Part shown: piece by piece, positions 18,163 to 25,341 of the stretch | Layout of the letters: each line of letters opens with the position of its first letter | Numbering within the stretch: position 1 is the first letter of the stretch | NCBI GenBank assembly: GCA_002449395.1 | Contig: DKDP01000045.1 | Coordinates: 1-64,000, forward strand | Length of the DNA stretch: 64,000 nt | Direction: 5' to 3' | DNA from: Ruminococcaceae bacterium UBA6845 | GTDB lineage: Bacteria > Bacillota > Clostridia > Oscillospirales > Acutalibacteraceae | Notes under the pieces: model-generated | What the model saw: only the letters and a program-made list of their open reading frames with translations | What the model was told of the DNA's origin: nothing | The model's database searches: none | Translations under genes and position numbers: made by a program

Positions 18163-18984
18163 TTAGTCAATGCTTTTTAATGTTATCAGACATACCTCGG
18201 GACGGTTGAGAAATCTCAGCGGTACGGGGTAGTTGCCGAGACCCGAGGTTACAAAAATTTGTTTGTCTTCAAAGGAATATAATCCCTTGTCGGTCATTCT
18301 TCCCGAATATGTCAGCTTCGGCAGAACAAAGCCGTTGTAGTAAATCGGTCCCAGCAGCGGCAGGCGAACCATTCCGCCGTGAGTGTCACCGCTGAATATC
18401 AGATCAACGCCGAAGTCCTCAAAGTGCTCCGTTTCGGGTATGTGAGCAAGAAGTATATTCAGCCGATTTCGATCGGGCTCATCAAATTCATTATGCAGGT
18501 CGAATGTCGGGGAATAATAAACATTGTCGATCCCGAAAAGGGTAATATTTGTGCCGTTTATTTTGAGATCGGCAGACTTGTAGTTCATCAGATGAACATT
18601 CGCAAGAGCGCTTATTTTATTCTTATACACCTGATCAGTATCGTGATCTCCCGTGATAACGTAGGTGTCCGCAATTTGCGAAAGCTCCGTTATCAGGCTG
18701 ACGGCGATGTCAATCTGTTCGGTGTGATTTTGAGTGTACATATCGCCGAGGACAAATATCAGATCGGGGCTCTGCGCCCTGACAAGCTCAGTTATTTTTC
18801 TGTTGTTCTTTCCGAATTTGTCGCCGTGCAGGTCGGATATAAGAGCGATTTTAACATCGTTTTCGACCTTGTCGGAATATATTGTCTGCTCGGTGAGCTT
18901 CAGCGAATAGTTGTTGAAATACCACAATGAAGCGATGAGAGCGATGATAAGCAGTAATGAAACAAGTTTCTTCTTCTTTTTCAA
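18163..18984 (-). CDS. Membrane-anchored metallophosphoesterase
   Basis: A 273-residue protein starting at TTG 18984 with GGGAG 6 nt upstream. A longer ATG frame from 19059 exists, but it would begin upstream of the good promoter at 19012-19040, so the shorter form is chosen. The start KKKKKLVSLLLIIALIASLWYF is one signal anchor; the catalytic domain faces outside. Motifs: LISDLHGDKFG, FVLGDMYTQNH, ITGDHDTD (GDHD in place of the usual GNHE), LLAHIPE and FSGDTHGGMVRLP. It resembles the YkuE/UDP-diacylglucosamine pyrophosphatase-like branch. It heads the thyA-folA operon, 19 nt before thyA. Substrate unknown. Confidence 0.85.
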   Translation of the reverse strand: MKKKKKLVSLLLIIALIASLWYFNNYSLKLTEQTIYSDKVENDVKIALISDLHGDKFGKNNRKITELVRAQSPDLIFVLGDMYTQNHTEQIDIAVSLITELSQIADTYVITGDHDTDQVYKNKISALANVHLMNYKSADLKINGTNITLFGIDNVYYSPTFDLHNEFDEPDRNRLNILLAHIPETEHFEDFGVDLIFSGDTHGGMVRLPLLGPIYYNGFVLPKLTYSGRMTDKGLYSFEDKQIFVTSGLGNYPVPLRFLNRPEVCLITLKSID

Positions 18985-19011
18985 AGCATCACTCCCAAAC
19001 ACATTTACAAT

Positions 19012-19040
19012 ATTATATAACAGAACAGATAAAAAAACAA
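19012..19040 (-). promoter_or_regulatory. Promoter of the MPE-thyA-folA operon
   Basis: Minus strand TTGTTT (19040-19035), 17-nt spacer, TATAAT (19017-19012). It lies back to back with the plus-strand promoter at 19049-19077. Confidence 0.65.
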
Positions 19041-19048
19041 TCTTTTTA

Positions 19049-19077
19049 TTGACAAACAATCAAAAGAACGATATCAT
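19049..19077 (+). promoter_or_regulatory. Promoter of the flippase gene
   Basis: TTGACA (19049-19054), 17-nt spacer, TATCAT (19072-19077), 30 nt before the ATG. Confidence 0.6.
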
Positions 19078-19107
19078 TAATAAAGAATATTTTAAAGGAC
19101 GAACTAA

Positions 19108-20529
19108 ATGGACAGATACGGAAAACTTGCTAAAAATACAATGCTGATAAGTATCGGTGTGCTTACGTCAAAGCTCATCGTTTTCCTGATGGTCAGATTT
19201 TATACGGGCTATCTTACTCCTGCCGAATACGGCGATGCGGATCTTATCAGCCAGACCGCCAATCTTCTCTTCCCTGTTTTTTCACTCGGAATAACGGACG
19301 GTGTTTTTCGATATGCGATCAATTCATCGTCGGACAGGAACAAGGTATTTTCATCCGGTGCATTGGTTATTTTGCTCGGCTCGATTGTGATGCTCGCCTG
19401 TACGCCGCTTTTAAATATGCTCATAGGCGATAAGATCGACGTTACGGCGGTCTTTTTATACACTGTTTCGGCGTGCATACATTCAATATGCAGCCAGTTT
19501 GCCCGCGGACTCGGCAATGCAAGGCTCTTTGCCGTTCAGGGTATAGTCAACACCTTCTCGGTGGTTGTGCTGAATATTGTTTTCCTTGCCGTTCTCGGTC
19601 TCGGAATCGACGGATATGTATATTCTATCGTTATCTCCGATCTGATTTGTGCGATTTATATAACGCTCAGAGAGAAACTGTGGAGATACATCACCTTTAA
19701 GGTTGACGGACATCTTATAAAAAGAATGCTTCATTACAGTATTCCGCTTATTCCGACGGCTATTTTCTGGTGGATCACTTCCGTTTCTGACAGATATATG
19801 ATCAACTGGATGGTTGACAGCACCGCAAATGGTATTTACACGATGGCGTGCAAGCTCCCGACTGCTATTGTTCTTCTCTCCGGCGCATTCAGTGACGCCT
19901 GGCAGTATTCTGCGGTCAGCGAGAAAAAGGACGGGGAGGCAGACGAATACAAAACATTTTTCTCGGACAGCTGGCTCTCTTTTCAGGGTATTCTTTTCTT
20001 CGGATGCAGCCTTGTTATTGCAATTGCAAAGCCCGGAGTCAGGCTGCTTACTGCGTCGGAAGAATACTACTCGGCTTATGCCTATGTACCGCTCCTTTGC
20101 TGTGCAATGGTATTTTCATCGTTTGCAACCTTTATGGGAAGTGCTTTTTTGGTATACAAGAAGAGCAGACTTTCATTCGTCACGTCAATGGTCGGAGCGG
20201 TTGCAAATATAATTCTGAACTTTTTACTTATTCCGAAGTATGAAATCTACGGCGCGGCTGTTGCGACATTTGCAAGCTACTTTATTGTGTTCGTGATAAG
20301 AGCGTTTATGTCGAAAAGGCTTGTTGACTTCAAAATGTATATCGTTCAGACGATTGTCGGAACACTGATAATTTTGGTTCAAACCGTGGGCACGTATTTT
20401 GATCCCAAGGGTCTTGTTGTAATAAATATTGTTGCGGTTATTGCCACCGTTGCAATTTACTTCAAGACGTTCTATTCGGTAATTACAAAGGTGCTGAAAA
20501 CGTTCCTTTCAAAAAGAAGAAGCAAATAA
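19108..20529 (+). CDS. Wzx/MOP-family polysaccharide flippase
   Basis: A 473-residue integral membrane protein with about 12-14 predicted helices. The start RYGKLAKNTMLISIGVLTSK and FYTGYLTPAEYGDADLI (about 30-46) are typical of polysaccharide_synt/Wzx flippases of the MOP exporter superfamily. FWWITSVSDRYMINWM (about 217-232) is the second-half signature. It would move lipid-linked oligosaccharides across the membrane for capsule or teichoic-type polymers. No glycosyltransferase cluster adjoins it and it stands as a single gene between promoter and terminator, so its glycan is unknown. AAAGGA precedes ATG. Confidence 0.9.
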   Translation: MDRYGKLAKNTMLISIGVLTSKLIVFLMVRFYTGYLTPAEYGDADLISQTANLLFPVFSLGITDGVFRYAINSSSDRNKVFSSGALVILLGSIVMLACTPLLNMLIGDKIDVTAVFLYTVSACIHSICSQFARGLGNARLFAVQGIVNTFSVVVLNIVFLAVLGLGIDGYVYSIVISDLICAIYITLREKLWRYITFKVDGHLIKRMLHYSIPLIPTAIFWWITSVSDRYMINWMVDSTANGIYTMACKLPTAIVLLSGAFSDAWQYSAVSEKKDGEADEYKTFFSDSWLSFQGILFFGCSLVIAIAKPGVRLLTASEEYYSAYAYVPLLCCAMVFSSFATFMGSAFLVYKKSRLSFVTSMVGAVANIILNFLLIPKYEIYGAAVATFASYFIVFVIRAFMSKRLVDFKMYIVQTIVGTLIILVQTVGTYFDPKGLVVINIVAVIATVAIYFKTFYSVITKVLKTFLSKRRSK

Positions 20530-20534
20530 AAATT

Positions 20535-20567
20535 GAGGAAGACCTGTGCGGTCTTCCTCTTGTTCTT
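20535..20567 (+). terminator. Terminator of the flippase gene
   Basis: GAGGAAGACC, loop TGTGC, GGTCTTCCTC, then a T-rich tail. Confidence 0.9.
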
Positions 20568-20642
20568 ATAGCTATATATGTTACAGATCAAATTGATTTT
20601 AAGAATATATTTATTAAAGTATTTTTATTGTGTATTACCGAT

Positions 20643-20682
20643 TTTAAAAAAAATAAAAAGCTGCGGAATAAATTTCCACAGC
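20643..20682 (-). terminator. Second terminator of the tRNA-Met/tRNA-Glu unit
   Basis: Minus strand GCTGTGGAA, short A/T loop, TTCCGCAGC, then TTTTTATTTTTTTT. It backs up the terminator at 20690-20717. Confidence 0.8.
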
Positions 20683-20689
20683 CTAAAAT

Positions 20690-20717
20690 CAAAAAAAGTC
20701 GGGACAAAATCCCGACT
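20690..20717 (-). terminator. First terminator of the tRNA unit
   Basis: Minus strand AGTCGGGA, loop TTTTG, TCCCGACT and a T run, starting immediately after the CCA end of tRNA-Glu. Confidence 0.9.
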
Positions 20718-20792
20718 TGGTGACCCGGACGAGAATTGAACTCGTGTTACCGCCGTGAAAGGGCGGTGTCTTAACCTCTTGACCACCGGGCC
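20718..20792 (-). tRNA. tRNA-Glu (anticodon TTC)
   Basis: A 75-nt cloverleaf with encoded CCA. Acceptor GGCCCGG/CCGGGTC, anticodon stem CCGCC/GGCGG around loop CTTTCAC (TTC at 34-36), T arm ACGAG TTCAATT CTCGT. It is second in a two-tRNA transcript, 7 nt after tRNA-Met. Confidence 0.96.
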
Positions 20793-20799
20793 AAAAAAA

Positions 20800-20876
20800 T
20801 GGTAGCGGCAGTGGGATTCGAACCTACGACCAATCGGGTATGAACCGAGTACTCTAGCCAACTGAGCTATGCCGCC
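20800..20876 (-). tRNA. tRNA-Met, elongator (anticodon CAT)
   Basis: A 77-nt cloverleaf with encoded CCA. Acceptor GGCGGCA/TGCCGCT, D arm GCTC/GAGT, anticodon loop TTCATAC. Two mismatches are visible: C27 faces T43 in the anticodon stem (CTCGG/CCGAT), and A51 faces C63 in the T stem (GTAGG/CCCAC). The absence of the initiator C1-A72 mismatch and the overall likeness to clostridial elongator tRNA-Met favour elongator Met; tRNA-Ile(CAT, lysidine) is less likely. Confidence 0.9.
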
Positions 20877-20912
20877 ACATTTATGCCGCCGATATCTTCA
20901 AGCGACTTGCTA

Positions 20913-20941
20913 ATTATATAGCATAGATTGGAAATTGTCAA
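20913..20941 (-). promoter_or_regulatory. Consensus promoter of the tRNA-Met/Glu unit
   Basis: Minus strand TTGACA (20941-20936), 17-nt spacer, TATAAT (20918-20913): both boxes perfect. Confidence 0.88.
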
Positions 20942-21050
20942 CCCCTTTTTTGAATTTTTTCGATTTATTTTATGCACTTACAGTTTAACGATACAAAAAT
21001 GTTTAAAAAACCGTAAATTGTAACATTTGTGTCAATTTTAAAAAAGGTGA

Positions 21051-21079
21051 TTGAATATAAATATTATTGATGATATAAT
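21051..21079 (+). promoter_or_regulatory. Promoter of the deacetylase-glyA unit
   Basis: TTGAAT (21051-21056), 17-nt spacer, TATAAT (21074-21079) with an extended -10 TGA. Confidence 0.75.
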
Positions 21080-21130
21080 TTAACACGGTAGATTTTTGCC
21101 GAACTATGCTATGGAGATGTATTTTTTAGA

Positions 21131-21982
21131 ATGAAAAGGGATTTTATAGGGAAAGCGATTTTTCTTGTTGTGTTTGTTGTTATTCTTGTCGTTTCCGTTT
21201 ACGGATTCAGCGGTCATTTGATGAGTGAAAAGAGCACCGACCCGACAGAGAACAGGAGCACAACAATCGCACAGGAGAAAAAAACCGAGAAAGAAACAAC
21301 GACCGAGCCGACAACTGCCGACCCTGCCGATAAGCCGAAATCGACGGATAAACTCGTATGCTTTACGTTTGACGACGGCCCGTATGCTCCGGTTACCAAC
21401 AAAATACTTGATACATTTGAAAAGTATAACGGCAAGGCAACTTTCTTTGTTGTAGGCGACAGAGCCGATACATACAGCGATGAAATTGTCAGAGCAAGTA
21501 AGCTCGGATGTGAGATCGGTACGCATACCTATTCTCACGTCAATTTGAACACACTTTCGGTTCCCGAAATGCAGAAAGAGATCAACAAATCCTGCCATGC
21601 TATTTCAAAGTATTCGGGTAAAAGGGTTAAGATTCTCAGACCGCCCGAGGGTGCGGCTAACGAAACCGTTAAGGCGAATGTAGATATGCCGATGGTTCTT
21701 TGGAGCGTTGATTCACGTGACTGGGATTACAGGAATGCGGATAAAGACTATCAGTCCGTAATGGATAATGTTTTTGACGGAAGCATCGTTCTTATGCACG
21801 ATCTTTACCCCGCAACAGCGGACGCAATTGCAAGAATTGTCCCTGAGCTTGCAAAGCAGGGCTATAAATTTGTGACATTTTCCGAATTGATGGAGCTCAG
21901 AGGCGTTGATGTCGAACCGGGCGAAAAATATTTCAGCGCACCGCCTCAAACTCCCGCAGAGGACTGTGAAGAGGATTATTAA
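21131..21982 (+). CDS. Secreted/membrane-anchored polysaccharide deacetylase (CE4)
   Basis: A 283-residue protein. Residues 7-28 form a signal anchor, followed by a Thr/Glu/Lys-rich wall-spanning linker (about 33-72). The CE4 domain starts at KLVCFTFDDGPYAPVT (catalytic Asp and metal Asp in FDDG). HTYSHVNLN gives the His pair, RPPEGAANE replaces RPPYG, and IVLMHDLYPATADAI gives the last motif. It is probably a peptidoglycan or wall-glycan deacetylase acting outside. The ATG has only a distant GGAG, so initiation may be weak. The next gene is glyA, 25 nt downstream. Confidence 0.9.
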   Translation: MKRDFIGKAIFLVVFVVILVVSVYGFSGHLMSEKSTDPTENRSTTIAQEKKTEKETTTEPTTADPADKPKSTDKLVCFTFDDGPYAPVTNKILDTFEKYNGKATFFVVGDRADTYSDEIVRASKLGCEIGTHTYSHVNLNTLSVPEMQKEINKSCHAISKYSGKRVKILRPPEGAANETVKANVDMPMVLWSVDSRDWDYRNADKDYQSVMDNVFDGSIVLMHDLYPATADAIARIVPELAKQGYKFVTFSELMELRGVDVEPGEKYFSAPPQTPAEDCEEDY

Positions 21983-22007
21983 TAAATATAAAAACGGAGG
22001 ACGAACT

Positions 22008-23249
22008 ATGAACTTTTTTGATGAACTTTCCGCTTATGACAATGAGATCTACACAGCTTGCGAAAGCGAGCTGGAACGTCAACAGCGCAATATTGAGCTT
22101 ATTGCGTCCGAAAACATCGTTTCAAAAGCCGTTTTGCTTGCGGCAGGCAGTGTGCTGACCAATAAATATGCGGAGGGCTATCCTTCAAAAAGGTATTACG
22201 GCGGCTGTCAGTGCGTTGATGTTGTTGAGGAAATTGCACGCAGCCGTGCCAAGGAGCTCTTCGGAGCGGAACACGTTAATGTTCAGCCTCACAGCGGTGC
22301 AAACGCAAATCTTGCCGTGTTTTTCGCTCTCCTCAATCCGGGTGACACGGTTATGGGAATGAATCTTCAGCAGGGAGGACACCTTTCCCACGGCTCACCC
22401 GTAAATATTTCCGGCAAGTATTTTAACGTCGTTCCGTACGGCGTCGACGAAAAGACGGAGCGCATTGATTATGATGAGATGGAGAGAATCGCACTTCAGT
22501 GCAAGCCGAAGCTCATTGTTGCAGGCGCAAGCGCATATTCAAGAATTATTGATTTCAAACGCTGCCGTGAGATTGCCGATAAGGTCGGCGCATATTTGAT
22601 GGTTGATATGGCGCATATTGCGGGACTTGTCGCCGCAGGACTGCATCCGTCACCCGTTCCTTATGCACATATTGTCACAACAACCACCCACAAGACCCTC
22701 AGAGGTCCGAGAGGCGGTATGATCCTTTGTAAGGAGGAGTTCGCAAAGCAGATTGACAAAGCTGTATTCCCGGGCACACAGGGCGGACCACTTATGCATA
22801 TCATTGCCGCAAAGGCGGTAGCTCTCGGAGAGGCACTGACCGATGAATTTAAGGATTACCAGAAGCAGGTTGTGAAGAATGCCGCAGTGCTTGCCGACGA
22901 GCTTATGAAACGTGGAGTTGATATAGTTTCGGGCGGAACGGATAACCACCTTATGCTGCTTGATCTGCGCAGTAAGGGAATCACGGGCAAGGAGCTTGAA
23001 CACAGACTTGACGAGGTTCGCATAACGGCGAACAAGAACACAATTCCGAACGATCCCCAAAGTCCGTTTGTTACAAGCGGTTTGAGAATCGGTACTCCCG
23101 CAGTAACAACGAGGGGATTTAAGGAGCCGGAAATGAAGCTGATTGCAGGCTGGATAAGCGATATTATCAATGACTTTGACGGCAGCAAGGAAAGAGTCCT
23201 CGGCGAGGTTCAGGAGCTTTGCAAGAACTATCCGCTTTACAATAATTGA
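22008..23249 (+). CDS. glyA: Serine hydroxymethyltransferase
   Basis: A 413-residue PLP enzyme interconverting serine and glycine with transfer of a one-carbon unit to tetrahydrofolate. ATG at 22008 has CGGAGGACG upstream; an upstream in-frame extension to 21906 overlaps the preceding gene and has no site. Seen: ELIASENIVS, KYAEGYPSKRYYGGC, VQPHSGANAN, VDMAHIAGLVAAGLHPSP and the Schiff-base lysine K229 in TTTTHKTLRGPRGG. It supplies methylene-THF for ThyA encoded 4 kb away, although in a different operon. Confidence 0.97.
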   Translation: MNFFDELSAYDNEIYTACESELERQQRNIELIASENIVSKAVLLAAGSVLTNKYAEGYPSKRYYGGCQCVDVVEEIARSRAKELFGAEHVNVQPHSGANANLAVFFALLNPGDTVMGMNLQQGGHLSHGSPVNISGKYFNVVPYGVDEKTERIDYDEMERIALQCKPKLIVAGASAYSRIIDFKRCREIADKVGAYLMVDMAHIAGLVAAGLHPSPVPYAHIVTTTTHKTLRGPRGGMILCKEEFAKQIDKAVFPGTQGGPLMHIIAAKAVALGEALTDEFKDYQKQVVKNAAVLADELMKRGVDIVSGGTDNHLMLLDLRSKGITGKELEHRLDEVRITANKNTIPNDPQSPFVTSGLRIGTPAVTTRGFKEPEMKLIAGWISDIINDFDGSKERVLGEVQELCKNYPLYNN

Positions 23250-23255
23250 TAATTA

Positions 23256-23284
23256 AACTGTCGCTTTTTGCGGCAGTTTTTTTG
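23256..23284 (+). terminator. Terminator of glyA
   Basis: AACTGTCGC, loop TTTTT, GCGGCAGTT and a T run. Confidence 0.85.
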
Positions 23285-23385
23285 ACAGAAAAAAGCATTT
23301 CCCGCACTTTTATTTTATAACAAGCTGTGATATAATACTCTTATATGTGTTTATATAAAAGATAACCGCAAAAGGAGGTTTTGCG

Positions 23386-25341
23386 ATGGATCATTTTGAA
23401 TTGGTTTCTCCGTTCGAGCCGATGGGCGATCAGCCGCAGGCGATCGAGGAGCTGGCAGACGGACTTAAAAAAGGATATATGGAGCAGACGCTGCTCGGTG
23501 CAACGGGTTCAGGCAAGACCTTTACAATGGCAAAGGTTATAGAAAAGGTGAACAGACCGACGCTCGTTTTGGCTCACAACAAGACGCTGGCGGCTCAGCT
23601 CTGTTCGGAGTTTAAAGAATTTTTTCCGAACAATGCGGTTGAATATTTTGTCAGCTACTACGACTATTATCAGCCCGAGGCTTACATTCCCACGACCGAT
23701 ACCTATATCGAAAAGGATTCGGCGATCAATGACGAGATAGATAAACTGCGCCATTCCGCAACCTCGGCGCTTTCCGAGCGTAGGGATGTTATCATCGTTG
23801 CCAGTGTATCGTGTATCTATTCTCTGGGCGATCCGATTGATTACAGAAGTATGGTTATTTCCCTGAGAACGGGAATGGAAAAGAACCGTGACGAGCTGAT
23901 CAAAAAGCTGATTGAAATTCAGTACGAAAGAAACGATATCAGCTTCACCCGTAACAAGTTCAGGGTAAAGGGGGATGTTGTTGAAATTTTTCCCGTTTAT
24001 TCAAACGAAAACGCATTCAGAATCGAGTTTTTCGGTGATGAAATTGACCGAATCAGCGAGATAAACGCTCTGACGGGTCAGGTTAAAAATGTGCTTTCTC
24101 ACGTTGCGATATATCCAGCCTCGCACTATGTCGTTTCGCCCGAGAAGATGGAAAAGGCGATAACTCAGATCTATTCCGAGATGGAAAATCAGGTCAAGGT
24201 CTTTCAGTCCGAGGGCAAGCTGATCGAGGCTCAAAGGATTAAGCAGAGAACCGAATATGATATTGAAATGCTCCGAGAAACAGGATTCTGCAAGGGCATT
24301 GAGAACTATTCGGCGATAATGTCGGGAAGAAAGCCGGGCGAACCGCCGTTTACATTGCTCGATTATTTCCCCGATGATTTTATCCTTTTTGTCGATGAAT
24401 CGCACGTAACGCTTCCGCAGGTTCGCGGAATGTACGGCGGCGACAGATCACGTAAGGACAGCCTTATCAATTTCGGCTTCCGACTGCCGTCGGCATATGA
24501 TAACAGGCCGCTTACCTTTGACGAGTTTTATAATAAAATCGGTCAGAAAATATTTGTCAGCGCAACCCCGGGCGAGTTCGAACGTCAAAAGAGCGTTCAG
24601 ATTGCCGAGCAGGTTATCAGACCGACGGGCTTGCTTGATCCAGAGATTTCCGTTCGACCGACGGACGGTCAGATCGACGATCTTATTTCTGAGATCAATA
24701 TGAGGATTGACAAGGGCGAGCGTGTGCTTGTCACAACGCTGACGAAAAAGATGGCGGAGGATCTGACGGATTACATTGAAAATCTCGGCATCAAGGTGCG
24801 TTATATGCACTATGACGTCGATACAATAGAGAGAATGAAGATAATCAGAGACCTGCGTCTCGGCGAGTTTGACGTGCTTGTCGGAATCAACCTTTTGCGT
24901 GAGGGTCTCGATATTCCCGAGGTGTCTCTCGTTGCGATACTTGACGCAGATAAAGAGGGCTTCCTGAGAAGTGAGACTTCACTCATTCAGACGATCGGAC
25001 GAGCCGCACGAAACGCTAACGGCAAGGTTATTATGTACGGTGACACCGTAACCAATTCAATGGAAAGAGCAATTAAAGAAACCCTGCGCCGCCGTGAGAA
25101 ACAGGAGAAATATAACAAGGAGCACGGAATCGTTCCAAAGACGATCAAGAAGGATGTCAGGGAGATCCTTGAAATATCGTCGTCAAAGAGCGATAAACCG
25201 CATAAGCGTATGAGCCGTGCAGAGAAAGAACAGATGATTAAGCAGCTCACCGCAGAGATGAAAGCGGCGGCAAAGATACTTGAATTTGAACACGCAGCTT
25301 ATTTACGTGACCGTATCAATAAGCTCAGAGAGGATAAGTAA
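23386..25341 (+). CDS. uvrB: Excinuclease ABC subunit B
   Basis: A 651-residue UvrB, the helicase-like damage verifier of nucleotide excision repair. Seen: Walker A GATGSGKT at 38-45, beta-hairpin region with YFVSYYDYYQPEAYIP, LFVDESHVTLPQ (motif II, DESH), NFGFRLPSAYDNRPL, VLVGINLLREGLDIPEV (motif V), TIGRAARN (motif VI) and a C-terminal UVR domain binding UvrC. AAAGGAGG lies before ATG. Its stop overlaps uvrA (TAATG). I see no GAAC-N4-GTTC LexA box upstream. Confidence 0.98.
   Translation: MDHFELVSPFEPMGDQPQAIEELADGLKKGYMEQTLLGATGSGKTFTMAKVIEKVNRPTLVLAHNKTLAAQLCSEFKEFFPNNAVEYFVSYYDYYQPEAYIPTTDTYIEKDSAINDEIDKLRHSATSALSERRDVIIVASVSCIYSLGDPIDYRSMVISLRTGMEKNRDELIKKLIEIQYERNDISFTRNKFRVKGDVVEIFPVYSNENAFRIEFFGDEIDRISEINALTGQVKNVLSHVAIYPASHYVVSPEKMEKAITQIYSEMENQVKVFQSEGKLIEAQRIKQRTEYDIEMLRETGFCKGIENYSAIMSGRKPGEPPFTLLDYFPDDFILFVDESHVTLPQVRGMYGGDRSRKDSLINFGFRLPSAYDNRPLTFDEFYNKIGQKIFVSATPGEFERQKSVQIAEQVIRPTGLLDPEISVRPTDGQIDDLISEINMRIDKGERVLVTTLTKKMAEDLTDYIENLGIKVRYMHYDVDTIERMKIIRDLRLGEFDVLVGINLLREGLDIPEVSLVAILDADKEGFLRSETSLIQTIGRAARNANGKVIMYGDTVTNSMERAIKETLRRREKQEKYNKEHGIVPKTIKKDVREILEISSSKSDKPHKRMSRAEKEQMIKQLTAEMKAAAKILEFEHAAYLRDRINKLREDK

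Noticed and set aside
21062..21079. ATTGATGATATAAT before the deacetylase gene matches the XRE leader promoter
   Set aside because: The shared stretch is mostly an extended -10 box; the full palindrome ATCAATTGAT is missing, so a common regulator is not supported.
21117..21134. Short leader ORF ATG-TAT-TTT-TTA-GAA-TGA overlapping the deacetylase start
   Set aside because: The GGAG abuts its ATG with no spacer, and five codons without a biased composition give no reason to call a leader peptide.
21983..22007. Glycine riboswitch before glyA
   Set aside because: Only 25 nt separate the deacetylase and glyA genes, too short for any glycine aptamer.
23285..23385. LexA/SOS box before uvrB
   Set aside because: No GAAC-N4-GTTC or close variant is present between glyA and uvrB.
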